A stretch of DNA of 64,000 nt, taken from contig NZ_FOXP01000003.1 in assembly GCF_900115745.1 (NCBI RefSeq), forward strand, positions 193,501 to 257,500. Reading direction: 5' to 3'. This DNA comes from Sphingomonas rubra (lineage in GTDB: Bacteria > Pseudomonadota > Alphaproteobacteria > Sphingomonadales > Sphingomonadaceae). Shown one piece after another: positions 13,612 through 22,181 of this stretch. The translations under genes were made by a program, and so were the position numbers. Numbering within the stretch: position 1 is the first letter of the stretch; every line of letters starts with the position of its first letter. The notes below the pieces were generated by a model, which ran no database searches, was not told the origin of the DNA, and saw only the letters and a program-made list of their open reading frames with translations.

Positions 13612-15060
13612 TCAGCGATCGCGCCAGCCGAGCCCCAGGGCCTTGTTGACGGCAATGAAGCGCTGGCTGAGCTGCGACCGGGCCTGGACCACCGCCGTCC
13701 GCGCCTGAAGCTGCTGCCGCTCGACGTCGAGCTGGTCGATCAGCGTCGCGGTGCCCGCGGCGACGCGCTGGCGGTTGAGGGTGGTGGCGCGGGTGGCGGT
13801 CGCCTCGGCTCGGGCGAGTTGGCCGAGCTGCGCGCGCGTGCGGGCGAAGCGCGACAGCGCGGTCTCCGCGTCGGCCAGCGCCTCCAGCACGGTGCGGCGA
13901 TAGGTCGCCTCCGCCCCGTCGCGCCGCGCTTCCGACACGCGGGTCGCCGCGCGGTTGCGGCCGAAATCGAGGAACGACCAGCTGAGCGACGGCGCCGCCA
14001 GCGTCGTCAGCTGGCCCAGGTCGAACACGTCGCCGGGCGCGGTGCCGCCCAGCCCGAGCAATCCGAGGAAGCGGATGCCGGGCAATTCCCTCGCCTTGCT
14101 GACACCGATGCCGGCGGTGGCGGCGGCGAGTTCGCGCTCGGCCGCGCGGATGTCGGGCCGGTGGGCGATCAGCGCGGCGGGATCGCCGATCGCGACGCGC
14201 GCGGGCGGCAGCGGGATGGCGGCGGCGGGCGCCAGCGTCGCGTCGAGCGCGCCGGGGGTGCGGCCGGTGAGGATGGCGAGCTGGTTCAGATACTCGTCGC
14301 TCTGCGCGGCAAGCGGGATGGCGTCCGCCCGCGTATTCTCCAGCTGCACCCGCAGCCGTTCGAGGTCGAGGCGCGAGGCGGTACCGCGCGCCTCGCGCTG
14401 GCGCGACAGGTCGAGCTGCCGCTGCTGGAGTGCGGTGGCCTCGGCGTTGAGGCGGATGCGCTGCTGCACCTCGCGCAGGCCGACATAGGATTGGGCGACC
14501 TGCGCCGACAGCGACACCTGCGCGTCGGCCAGGTCGGCGACGCGCGCGCCGGCGGTGGCGGTCGCCTGCTCGTTGCCGCGGCGACCGCCGCCGAACAGGT
14601 CGACCTCCCACGACGCGTTGAGGCCGAGATTGTAGAAGTCGAGCCCGGTGCCGCCGCTCCCCGCCTCCGCCTGTTCGCCGCCTCCGCTCCCTATCCCGCC
14701 GCCGCCGCCGATCCCCGTGCCGGGCAGCTGCGCGTGGATGTAGGTGCCGTTGGCGCTGACGCTGGGCAGCCGGCCGCGCTGCTGCTGGCGCAGCTGCGCC
14801 TCCGCCTCGCGGACGCGGGCGGCGGCCTGGTCGATCGTCGGGCTGTGGGCGAGCGCGTCGTCGACCAGCCGGGTGAGCAGCGGGTCGCCCAGCCCCTCCC
14901 ACCAGCGCGCGAGCGCGGGGGCGGGCGTCGTCGTCCCGGGCTCGGCGCGCACGAAGCGGGCGGCGTCGGACGGCGCGGCGGGTGGACCGGCATAGTCCGG
15001 CCCGACGGTGCAGGCGCCGAGCAGCAGCACGGCGGAAAGGGTGGGGAAAGATCGCGTCAT
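13612..15060 (-). CDS. NodT-family outer-membrane efflux lipoprotein
   Basis: A TolC-like outer-membrane channel of 482 residues that completes a tripartite efflux pump. The N-terminus is a lipoprotein signal with lipobox LLGAC (Cys17), followed by 'TVGPDYAGPP', a hallmark of NodT/OprM proteins. Two repeated helical/beta halves are visible, rich in Ala, Arg and Gln ('AAARVREAEAQLRQQQRGRL' and 'RVAAGTATLIDQLDVERQQL'). The ATG at 15060-15058 shares a base with the stop of the MFS gene upstream (TGATG), so the two are translationally coupled. Gene order in the operon is adaptor, inner-membrane pump, outer-membrane channel. Confidence 0.93.
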   Translation of the reverse strand: MTRSFPTLSAVLLLGACTVGPDYAGPPAAPSDAARFVRAEPGTTTPAPALARWWEGLGDPLLTRLVDDALAHSPTIDQAAARVREAEAQLRQQQRGRLPSVSANGTYIHAQLPGTGIGGGGGIGSGGGEQAEAGSGGTGLDFYNLGLNASWEVDLFGGGRRGNEQATATAGARVADLADAQVSLSAQVAQSYVGLREVQQRIRLNAEATALQQRQLDLSRQREARGTASRLDLERLRVQLENTRADAIPLAAQSDEYLNQLAILTGRTPGALDATLAPAAAIPLPPARVAIGDPAALIAHRPDIRAAERELAAATAGIGVSKARELPGIRFLGLLGLGGTAPGDVFDLGQLTTLAAPSLSWSFLDFGRNRAATRVSEARRDGAEATYRRTVLEALADAETALSRFARTRAQLGQLARAEATATRATTLNRQRVAAGTATLIDQLDVERQQLQARTAVVQARSQLSQRFIAVNKALGLGWRDR

Positions 15061-16622
15061 CAGTGCACCATCGCCGGCTCGGCGTGTTTCGGCAGGGGCT
15101 TCAGGAACAGGATCAGCGGCAGTACCGCGAGCGTGCCGACGCCCATGATCCAGAAGATGTCGTTGAACGTCATGGTCAGTGCCTGGGCCGAGATCTGCTG
15201 CGACAGCAGGCGCAGGCCCGCCGTGTCGTTTCCGGTCGCGCGGGCGAGGCCGCCGACATAGTCCTGCACCGCCGGGCTGTTGGCGTTGAGCGACTCCTCG
15301 ATGCGGCGCGCGTGGAACCAGCTGCGCTGATCCTGGAGGACGGAGATGCCGGCCAGCGCGAAGCTGCCGCCCAGGTTGCGCATCGCGTTGAACAGGCCCG
15401 ACGCGTCGCCCGCATCCTCCGGCGGGACGGAGCGGACCACCGCCTGGCTGAGGAACAGCATGCCCAGGATCTGGCCGACGCCGCGCAGCAGCTGCGACAC
15501 GGTGAAGTCCGCGCCGCCCGACGCCACCGTCAGGTTCGCGTCGAGCAGCGCGGAGCTGCCCATGATGACCAGCCCCGCCGCCACCGCGATGCGGATGTCG
15601 ATCCTCTTCAGCAGGATCGGCACGATCGCCATCATGAACAGGCTGGGGATGCCCGACAGCAGCACCACCTTGCCCGATTGCAGCGCGTTGTAGCCGGCAA
15701 GCGCCGCCAGGAATTGCGGAATGGCGTAGCTGGTGCCGTACAGCACGACGCCGAGCACCACGCCCATCAGCGCCACCGCGCCGAACTGCCGGTCGAGCAG
15801 CAGCGACAGCTTGATGATCGGCCGCCGCGCGGTCGCCTGCCCGTAGAAGAGCAGGCCGAAGCCGGTGACGGAGACCAGCGCCATCCAGCGGATCAGCTCC
15901 GACGAGAACCATTGCTCGCGCTGGCCGTCCTCCAGGAAGACGGTGAGGCCGCCCAGGCCCAACGCCAGGCCGGCGATGCCGAACCAGTCGGCCTGCCAGA
16001 ACAGGTGCGGCTTGGCCCGCTCGTGCGGCAGGCCGAGCAGCAGCAGGGTGATGAGCACCGCGCTGATCGGCACGTTGATGAAGAAGGCATAGTGCCAGCT
16101 GACGTTCTCGGTCAGCCAGCCGCCGACCAGCGGGCCGAGCACCGGTCCCAGGATGGCGGTGACGCCGAACGCGGCGATACCGATCGGCTGCTGCTCGCGC
16201 GGCAGGCGCTGGGCGATGATGGTCTGCGCCGTCGGGATCATCGCGCCGCCGGTGAAGCCCTGGCCGACGCGACCGACGATCATCATCGACAGGTTGGTGG
16301 ACAGGCCGCACACCACCGAGAAGGCGGTGAACAGCCCGGCCGCGATCAGCAGGAAGGTGCGCAGGCCCAGCATCCGCTGCAACCAGGCGGACATGGGGAT
16401 GATGACGATCTCGGCGACCAGGTACGCGGTGGCGATCCACGTCCCCTCGGTGCCGCTGGCGCCGATCTCGCCCTGGATGGTGGGCAGCGCCGAGTTGACG
16501 ATGGAGATGTCGAGCGTCGCCATCAGCGCGCCCAGCGTCCCCGCCGCCACTGCCAGCCACGCGGCCGCGTCGGCGCGGGCGGGGCGTGCCGGGGGTGCGA
16601 GGGGCAGGGCGGCGCTCGCCAT
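15060..16622 (-). CDS. MFS multidrug transporter, DHA2 family (EmrB-like)
   Basis: An inner-membrane proton-driven drug exporter of 520 residues with about 14 hydrophobic segments, as in EmrB/QacA. Visible marks are 'TLDISIVNSALPTIQGEIGA' in the first membrane helix, 'WIATAYLVAEIVIIPMSAWL', 'GFTGGAMIPTAQTII' in helix 4-5, and motif C 'GVTAILGPVLGPLVGGWL'. The last helix ends shortly before the C-terminus. It follows the HlyD/EmrA gene by one base and overlaps the NodT start by one base, so the three genes form one pump operon. The substrate is unknown. Confidence 0.94.
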   Translation of the reverse strand: MASAALPLAPPARPARADAAAWLAVAAGTLGALMATLDISIVNSALPTIQGEIGASGTEGTWIATAYLVAEIVIIPMSAWLQRMLGLRTFLLIAAGLFTAFSVVCGLSTNLSMMIVGRVGQGFTGGAMIPTAQTIIAQRLPREQQPIGIAAFGVTAILGPVLGPLVGGWLTENVSWHYAFFINVPISAVLITLLLLGLPHERAKPHLFWQADWFGIAGLALGLGGLTVFLEDGQREQWFSSELIRWMALVSVTGFGLLFYGQATARRPIIKLSLLLDRQFGAVALMGVVLGVVLYGTSYAIPQFLAALAGYNALQSGKVVLLSGIPSLFMMAIVPILLKRIDIRIAVAAGLVIMGSSALLDANLTVASGGADFTVSQLLRGVGQILGMLFLSQAVVRSVPPEDAGDASGLFNAMRNLGGSFALAGISVLQDQRSWFHARRIEESLNANSPAVQDYVGGLARATGNDTAGLRLLSQQISAQALTMTFNDIFWIMGVGTLAVLPLILFLKPLPKHAEPAMVH

Positions 16623-16623
16623 C

Positions 16624-17766
16624 TCAGCGGGCCCGCTGCTGCTCGTCGCGCAGGCGATCGATGGCCCCCTTGGCGCCGATCGTGTCCACGGTCACAGTGA
16701 CCGACAGGCCGGGCACCAGCAGCCGGCGCGCGGCCGGGGTCGCCTCGATTGAGATACGCACGGGCACGCGCTGGGTGATCTTGGTGAAGTTGCCCGTCGC
16801 GTTCTGCGGCGGCAGCAGCGAGAATTGCGCGCCGGTGCCGGGCGCCAGGCTCTCCACCCGCCCCTTCAGCTCGACACCGTCCAGCGCATCGACGTGGATC
16901 GACGCGGGTTGGCCGGGCCGCATCAACGCCAGCTGCGTCTCCTTGAAGTTGGCGGTGATGTACAGCCTGTCGAGCGGCACGATCGACATCAACCGCGTGC
17001 CCGCCTGGACGTACTGGCCGACGGTCACCGTCTTGTCGCCGATCCGCCCCCCGATCGCCGCGCGCAGCACCGTCGCGCCGACGTCGACGTTCGCCGATTC
17101 GAGCTGCGCCTGCGCCGCCCGCCCCTGCGCGCGGCCCTGCGCCACCTGGCTCTCCAGCGAGCCGACGCGGCGCTGCTGCGCGTCGAGCGCGGCGGCCTGC
17201 GCGCGGACGTCGGCGGCGGATTGCCGCGCGGTCGCCTCCAGCTGGGCCAGCCGCTCGCGCGTTTCCGCGCCCGACGCGGCGAGCGGGCGGTAGCGCGCGA
17301 CCTCGGCGGCGTCGAAAGCGGCCTTGGCGCGGGCGGCGGCCAGCTGCGCGCGCGCCTGCTCGATCGTGGCATATTGTTCGCGGATCTGGGCGCGGGCGGC
17401 GTCCGCCTGCGCGCCGGCGACCGCGATCTGCGCCTCCGCCTGTGCGGCCTGCGCGCGCGCGTCGCGCGGATCGATGCGGACCAGCGGCTGGCCCGCCGCG
17501 ACGTCCTGGTTCTCCGTGACGAGCACCTGCGCGACGTAGCCGGCGACGCGCGGCGCGACGGTGACCATGTCGGCCTGCACCGTCGCGTCGTTGGTCTCCT
17601 CCAGATACCGGCCGCGCGTCTCGTACCGCAGGAACCACAACCCGCCCACGACCAGCACGGCGAGGCCGAGCACCAGCAGGATCAGCTTGGCGCGCTGGCT
17701 CAGCGCGCGTGCCGGTGGGGCATCGTCGCCGGGCGGCACGTCGCGCGGTGGCTGCTGGTCGCTCAT
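16624..17766 (-). CDS. HlyD/EmrA-type membrane-fusion protein
   Basis: The periplasmic adaptor of the efflux pump, 380 residues. A short cytoplasmic N-terminus is followed by one membrane anchor ('LILLVLGLAVLVVGGLWFL', about residues 28-46). Then come a split biotinyl-lipoyl domain ('VAPRVAGYVAQVLVTENQDV' and 'IGGRIGDKTVTVGQYVQAGT'), a long Ala/Gln/Arg coiled-coil hairpin between them (about residues 110-215), and a beta-barrel with 'LYITANFKETQLALMRPGQP'. It is the first gene of the pump operon. It is divergent from the GDSL autotransporter at 17919; no regulator gene is adjacent. Confidence 0.94.
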   Translation of the reverse strand: MSDQQPPRDVPPGDDAPPARALSQRAKLILLVLGLAVLVVGGLWFLRYETRGRYLEETNDATVQADMVTVAPRVAGYVAQVLVTENQDVAAGQPLVRIDPRDARAQAAQAEAQIAVAGAQADAARAQIREQYATIEQARAQLAAARAKAAFDAAEVARYRPLAASGAETRERLAQLEATARQSAADVRAQAAALDAQQRRVGSLESQVAQGRAQGRAAQAQLESANVDVGATVLRAAIGGRIGDKTVTVGQYVQAGTRLMSIVPLDRLYITANFKETQLALMRPGQPASIHVDALDGVELKGRVESLAPGTGAQFSLLPPQNATGNFTKITQRVPVRISIEATPAARRLLVPGLSVTVTVDTIGAKGAIDRLRDEQQRAR

Positions 17767-17918
17767 CGAACGTCGAATCCCTCATGAAGACGGGCGCGCA
17801 GATAAGCGGACAACTCGTCCGCAACAAGCCGCGATAGCGGCTTGACCTGATCCGCCGGCGGATCGATCGTGCGGCACGGGCCGGAGACAGCGATCTCCTG
17901 CCGAAAGGGAGAGGGATC

Positions 17919-19724
17919 ATGAGAACGCGTATCGCCGCCGCCCTGCTGCTGGGCAATGTCATGGTCCCGGCCGCGCAGGCACAGGCACAGGCACAGGCGC
18001 AGACCGGCGCCACGGCCGATGCCGGGGCCGATCCGGTCGGCCGCGTGGTCGTGTTCGGCGACAGCCTGTCCGACGGCGGCTATTACCTGACGCTCGACCT
18101 GCGGTTGCCGCGCGACGCAGGCAGCTTCACCACCAACCCCGATCCGGTCGCGCCTGAGGTGATGGCAGCACGGCTGGGGCTGCCGCTCGCGCCCGTCTAC
18201 GGCCAGGGGGGCACCAACTACGCGGTGGGCGGCGCGCGGGTAACGGCGGCGAACGCGCTGTCGATCCCGATCGCGACGCAGATCAACAACTTCCTCGCCG
18301 CCGGCGGCAGCTTCGGGCCGCGCGACCTGGTCTACATCCAGGGTGGCGGCAACGACTTCTTCGCGTTCCAGGCGGGCGGCGGCACCAACAACGGTCTCCT
18401 GACGACCGCGGCGACGCAGCTCGCCGCGCAGGTGACGCGCCTGCAAACGGCGGGGGCGAGCCGCATCGTCACGCTGGCGGTGCAGTCGGGCGGGCAGGCC
18501 GGCCTCCAGCTGTTCAACCGCACCTATGCCGCCGCGCTCGCCTCGGCGAACGTCAACGCGCTGTATTTCGACACCGACCGGCTGTTCAACGAGCTGGTCG
18601 CGAGCCCCGCCACCTACGGCTACACCAACATCACCGGCGTCGCCTGCACGGTGCCCTCCTCGCTCGCCTGCACGCGCGCGACGCTGGTCTCGCCCAATGC
18701 CAACGAGACGTACATCCTGGCCGATTCCGTCCACCCCGCCGGCATCACCCAGCGCATCCAGGGGCAGGCGATCGCCAGCCTGGTGCAGGCGCCCGAGCAG
18801 ATCGCGGGGCTCGGCTACGCCGCGCAGGCGACGTTCCGGGCGCACCGCGACCTGTTCGAGGCGGCCGAGCGCGGCGGATCGCAGCGGATCGGGCGCGGCC
18901 TGTCGGTGTTCGGCAGTGCCGCCTATCATTACTACGGCAATGACGGGTCGGCGCAGCGCGTCGGCATCAATCAGCGCGGCTTCACCGGGGCGGGGGGCGT
19001 CGACCTGGCGATCGGCGACGCGTCCGGCATCGGCGTGGCCGGCGGCTACTCGGACGGAACCGGCCGGTTCGACGCGGGCGCAGGCAGCTACAAGCCGCGC
19101 GCGTGGTCGGCCAGCGGCTATGCCCGCGGCGAGCTGGGGCCGGTACGGCTGCTGGCGGACGGGACCTACGGCGAGATCGACTATCGCCGGATCACGCGGC
19201 AGGTGCAGCTCGGCCCGGCGATCCGGCGTCATGACGGCAACACCGACGGCAACTACGTCGCCGGCCGGCTCACCGCCGCGGCCGACCTGCTGACCGCCGG
19301 CGGCGTCGCGCTCGGCCCCGACGTGGCGGTGCAGTATGATCGGGTGCGGCTGGCCGGCTATGCCGAGAGCGGCGGCTTCTCGACCGGGGCGGCCTTCGGC
19401 CGGCAGGAGGTGGAGAGCCTGACCGGCCGGTTCGGCGCGGTGGTGCGGTCGCTGCCGGGGCAGCCGGTGCGGATGTTCGCGCGCGCTGGGTACGAGCGCG
19501 AGTTCGACGACGATCCGCGCGCCATCACGATCACGCCGACGGGGGCGCCGATCAGCTTCACCGGCGACGTCGAGCGGGCGAAGCGCGATTACATGAGCTA
19601 CGCTTTCGGCGTCGACGGCCGGGTCGCCGGCCCCTTGTCGGTGCGTGCCGGCGTGTCCGGCTATGCGCTGCGCGACGATCGCGACAGCGTCACGGCATTC
19701 GCGGGACTATCGGCGGCGTTCTGA
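17919..19724 (+). CDS. Autotransporter GDSL esterase/lipase
   Basis: A 601-residue surface esterase (type Va secretion). A signal peptide with a QAQAQAQAQ run after 'VMVPAAQA' precedes an SGNH/GDSL hydrolase passenger. The block I motif 'FGDSLSDGG' holds the nucleophile Ser near residue 49, 'GGGNDFFAF' near 143 supplies the block III Asn, and 'DSVHPAGITQR' near 269 supplies the Asp-His pair. From about residue 330 an autotransporter beta-barrel follows and ends in 'AGLSAAF' with the terminal Phe expected for outer-membrane insertion. The layout matches EstA-type esterases. GGAGAGGG lies ahead of the ATG. The natural lipid or ester substrate is unknown. Confidence 0.93.
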   Translation: MRTRIAAALLLGNVMVPAAQAQAQAQAQTGATADAGADPVGRVVVFGDSLSDGGYYLTLDLRLPRDAGSFTTNPDPVAPEVMAARLGLPLAPVYGQGGTNYAVGGARVTAANALSIPIATQINNFLAAGGSFGPRDLVYIQGGGNDFFAFQAGGGTNNGLLTTAATQLAAQVTRLQTAGASRIVTLAVQSGGQAGLQLFNRTYAAALASANVNALYFDTDRLFNELVASPATYGYTNITGVACTVPSSLACTRATLVSPNANETYILADSVHPAGITQRIQGQAIASLVQAPEQIAGLGYAAQATFRAHRDLFEAAERGGSQRIGRGLSVFGSAAYHYYGNDGSAQRVGINQRGFTGAGGVDLAIGDASGIGVAGGYSDGTGRFDAGAGSYKPRAWSASGYARGELGPVRLLADGTYGEIDYRRITRQVQLGPAIRRHDGNTDGNYVAGRLTAAADLLTAGGVALGPDVAVQYDRVRLAGYAESGGFSTGAAFGRQEVESLTGRFGAVVRSLPGQPVRMFARAGYEREFDDDPRAITITPTGAPISFTGDVERAKRDYMSYAFGVDGRVAGPLSVRAGVSGYALRDDRDSVTAFAGLSAAF

Positions 19725-19749
19725 GTTCGGGCCTCTGCAAAAATCCTCC

Positions 19750-19843
19750 GTCATGCCGGACCCGTTCCGGCATCCACCGTGCCGCAAATCAGCAAGCTGT
19801 TGATTTCGCGGCATCGTGGACCCCGGAACAAGTCCGGGGTGAC
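19750..19843. repeat. REP-like inverted repeat pair
   Basis: Two 28-bp arms (19750-19777 and 19816-19843) are imperfect inverted copies. Each arm is itself a hairpin around CCGGAC/GTTCCGG, and the whole follows the pattern GTCA-NN-CCGGAC...TCCAC. Where they differ (ATG against CCC), the change is matched inside the arm so that the arm's own hairpin stays paired. Relatives occur at 32315-32408 and 51978-52060. It lies after the autotransporter gene and may also serve as a terminator. Confidence 0.75.
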
Positions 19844-19927
19844 GGGAAGAACTGCTCTCGGAAGAGCTTCGCAGAAGCATCCCCTTTGCCGGAGCACGCC
19901 CGGCGCTTCGACGTGACCTGTCGAACG

Positions 19928-20101
19928 CTACCGCGCGGCCGCGGCGGCGATCCGGGCGAGAAGCTGTTTCTTCAGCGCGCCGCTGGCGAGGTGCGCGTCG
20001 ACCTGGTCGTGGCGCTCCTTGGTCAGCTGGCGGCGGATGTCGCTCACCGTGCGGCAGCTGCCGGCGTCGGCCAGTTCGAACGCGCGCTCCAGCGTCGTCA
20101 T
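19928..20101 (-). CDS. Small conserved-looking hypothetical protein, 57 aa
   Basis: A short gene encoding a basic helical protein of 57 residues ('MTTLERAFELADAG', 'CRTVSDIRRQLTKERHDQV', 'GALKKQLLARIAAAAAR'). GAGGA lies upstream of the ATG, third codon positions are G/C-rich, and the sequence is not low-complexity until its last residues. I do not recognise the family; the basic middle and a possible helix-turn-helix-like stretch would allow nucleic-acid binding, but that is a guess. The ATG overlaps the stop of an even smaller upstream frame (20098-20202) as ATGA. Confidence 0.6.
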   Translation of the reverse strand: MTTLERAFELADAGSCRTVSDIRRQLTKERHDQVDAHLASGALKKQLLARIAAAAAR

Positions 20102-20202
20102 GCGACCGATCCTCGTGTCACGGGGCCGGCATCGCCCGCCGCGCCGGAGGGCGAACGGCAGGGAAGTTGCCGGGCGAGGGAGGGGGGCCGCAGATCGCTC
20201 AT
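20098..20202 (-). CDS. Possible micro-ORF, 34 aa
   Basis: An ATG with an AGGA-type ribosome-binding site opens a 34-residue frame beginning MSDLRPPSLARQ. It ends in a 4-nt ATGA overlap with the start of the 57-residue gene. The arrangement suggests translational coupling or a leader peptide. The peptide itself is arginine-, proline- and serine-rich and shows no motif. Confidence 0.25.
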   Translation of the reverse strand: MSDLRPPSLARQLPCRSPSGAAGDAGPVTRGSVA

Positions 20203-20246
20203 GACGGCATCCTACTCCTGACGGGTCGAGACCGCCACCGCAACGA

Positions 20247-20444
20247 TCAGCGGCGGCGCGGAACGGATGGATTGAGCAAGGGTGGCGCGATCGTCAGTCC
20301 GCTGGCCTTGGCCAGTTCGGCCTGATGCTCGGCCGCGCGGATGTGCATGGCGCGGACTTCCTCCATCGGCGACTCGACCGCCAGCGCGACATGATGAGTC
20401 AACAGGTCGCGGGGGTCTTGCAGGAACGGCGAACGGCGCATCAT
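20247..20444 (-). CDS. Small hypothetical protein, about 65 aa
   Basis: A short soluble protein ('LLTHHVALAVESPMEEVRAM', 'EHQAELAKASGLT') with a strong ribosome-binding site (GGGGGAGGAG) just before two consecutive ATGs. The second ATG (20441) has the better spacing. It is near-identical in strand and spacing to the neighbouring tiny genes and may belong to a small-gene operon. No family was recognised. Confidence 0.6.
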   Translation of the reverse strand: MMRRSPFLQDPRDLLTHHVALAVESPMEEVRAMHIRAAEHQAELAKASGLTIAPPLLNPSVPRRR

Positions 20445-20499
20445 GGCTCCTCCCCCACGTCAACGCGTCATGACGCCACATAGGTCCGAATCGCGACGA

Positions 20500-21012
20500 T
20501 CAGCCGCGCCACGCGTCCATCGCCGCACGATAACGGGCATCCGCCTCGTCCCGCGCGCGTTCGAGCGGGGCGACGACGCGGGCATGGGCGCGGTCGAGCG
20601 CACGCCGCTCGCGGGCCAGCGCGGCTTCCCGGTCGGCCAGTTCGCGCGAGGCCGCATCGTGGTCGCTCTCGGCCTTGTCGAGTGCCGCCTGCGCCGCGTC
20701 GAGATCGTCGCGGGTCGGGCGCGGCTTGGCCGACGGTTTCGTCTCGGCGGCCTTCGCACGCGGTCGGCGCGTCGATGGTGGCAGGGCGGCGAGGTGCTCG
20801 GCCATCGTGCCGCGCACCTTGCGGACGACCTCGCCCGGTGAGGCGAGCGGCTCGCGGGTCAGCGCCGGGTCGGTCACCTGCTCGGCGAGGCCGCGGGCGA
20901 ACAGGTCGGCGTCGGCACCCCAGGCGGCGAGCGCGGCCTTGCGGCTGGGTGCGGCGACATAGGCGTCGTGAAAGCCGATGGGTGTACGGAACACCTTGAG
21001 CGCGCGGACCAT
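20500..21012 (-). CDS. TolA-like cell-envelope-associated protein
   Basis: A 170-residue protein with a conserved-looking N-terminal domain ('VFRTPIGFHDAYVAAPSRKA', then 'LAAWGADADLFARGLAEQVT'), a Pro/Lys/Arg linker ('STRRPRAKAAETKPSAKPRP'), and a C-terminal alanine/arginine-rich coiled coil. Proteins of this layout are often annotated as TolA-like in sphingomonads because of the coiled coil; true TolA function is not shown. No membrane anchor is visible. The ATG at 21012 is chosen because translation upstream is arginine/serine-rich and not protein-like. Confidence 0.7.
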   Translation of the reverse strand: MVRALKVFRTPIGFHDAYVAAPSRKAALAAWGADADLFARGLAEQVTDPALTREPLASPGEVVRKVRGTMAEHLAALPPSTRRPRAKAAETKPSAKPRPTRDDLDAAQAALDKAESDHDAASRELADREAALARERRALDRAHARVVAPLERARDEADARYRAAMDAWRG

Positions 21013-21094
21013 GACGCCATGAACGCGCAAAGACCGTGCGGGGAGCCGAACGTCGCACCGGGACGTTGCCGCCGACAGCATGGAGCAGACCAGC

Positions 21095-22075
21095 ATGACC
21101 GATTTCCGCGTGACGATCGACCGGACGGGCGGCCCCGACGTGATGCGGAACGAGCCGGTCGACGCCGCCGCCCTGATCCCGGGTCCGGGCGAGGTGCGGG
21201 TGCGCCAGACGGCCGTCGGCCTCAACTTCATCGATACCTATCAGCGATCCGGCCTCTACCCCGTCGCGCTGCCGAGCGGCTTGGGGGCGGAAGCCGCGGG
21301 CGTGGTGGAAGCGGTCGGCGACGGCGTCACCGACCTGGCGGTGGGACGTCGCGTCGCGTACGGCACCGGGCCGCTCGGCGCCTATGCCACGGTGCGGCTG
21401 ATCCCCGCGGAGCATCTGGTGCCACTGCCCGACGACGTCGGCAACGAGGCGGCCGCGGCGGCGATGCTGAAGGGGATGACCGCCTGCTACCTGATCGAGC
21501 AGTGCGCGGAGGTGCGACCCGGCCAAACGGTGCTGGTCCACGCGGCGGCGGGTGGCATGGGGTCAATCCTGGTGCCGTGGCTCGCGCATCGCGGCGCGGT
21601 GGTGATCGCTCATGCCGGAACGGCGGAGAAGGCGGAACGGGCGCGGGAGGCGGGGGCGGCGCACGTGCTGTCCTGCCCGATGGCGACGCTCGCGTCGGAG
21701 GTCCGGGCGCTGACCGGCGGGGCGGGGGTGGAGGTGGTGCTGGACGGCGTCGGGGCGGCGAGTTGGGACGCATCGCTCGCGAGTCTCGCGCCGACGGGGC
21801 TGTTGGTCAGCTACGGCAATGCGAGCGGCGCGGTCCCGCCCTTCACCGCGCTCGACCTGATGAAGGCGGGATCGGTATTCGTGACGCGCCCGACGCTCGC
21901 CCATTACGGCGCCACGGCGGCGCAGCGCCGCCATCTGGCGGAGCGGGTGTTCGCGATGATGGCCGCGGGGCTGCCCTTCCCCATCGGCCAACGTTTCTCC
22001 CTGCACGACGCCCCCGCCGCTCACCGCGCCATCGAGGGCCGGGGAACGCATGGCGCGACGGTCATGACGGTGTAG
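21095..22075 (+). CDS. Zinc-independent quinone oxidoreductase (MDR family)
   Basis: A NADPH-dependent quinone or enone reductase of the medium-chain dehydrogenase/reductase superfamily, 326 residues. It has 'GLNFIDTYQRSGLYP', 'LGAEAAGVVEAVGDGV', the nucleotide-binding 'VLVHAAAGGMGSILVPWLAH' (AAxGGxG motif) and the QOR signature region 'VVLDGVGAASWDASLASL'. The structural and catalytic zinc cysteines of alcohol dehydrogenases are absent, as expected for QOR. The ATG at 21095 follows GGAGCAG; an in-frame ATG at 21080 is an alternative. It is a monocistronic unit convergent with the sugar cluster. Confidence 0.92.
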   Translation: MTDFRVTIDRTGGPDVMRNEPVDAAALIPGPGEVRVRQTAVGLNFIDTYQRSGLYPVALPSGLGAEAAGVVEAVGDGVTDLAVGRRVAYGTGPLGAYATVRLIPAEHLVPLPDDVGNEAAAAAMLKGMTACYLIEQCAEVRPGQTVLVHAAAGGMGSILVPWLAHRGAVVIAHAGTAEKAERAREAGAAHVLSCPMATLASEVRALTGGAGVEVVLDGVGAASWDASLASLAPTGLLVSYGNASGAVPPFTALDLMKAGSVFVTRPTLAHYGATAAQRRHLAERVFAMMAAGLPFPIGQRFSLHDAPAAHRAIEGRGTHGATVMTV

Positions 22076-22181
22076 GGGCGCTCGACCGCTCGGCACCTGT
22101 CACGGGCGACCGCCCCCACGTCCGTCGCGCGTTCCGCTCTTCGTCGCCTCGGCCTCGTGCCCGGATCGGGCTCCGGTGACG

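Noticed and set aside
13612..16560. A single 982-codon minus-strand frame covering the NodT gene and the MFS region
   Set aside because: Only the part up to 15060 encodes the channel; the rest is an out-of-frame shadow of the MFS gene, whose own frame has all membrane motifs.
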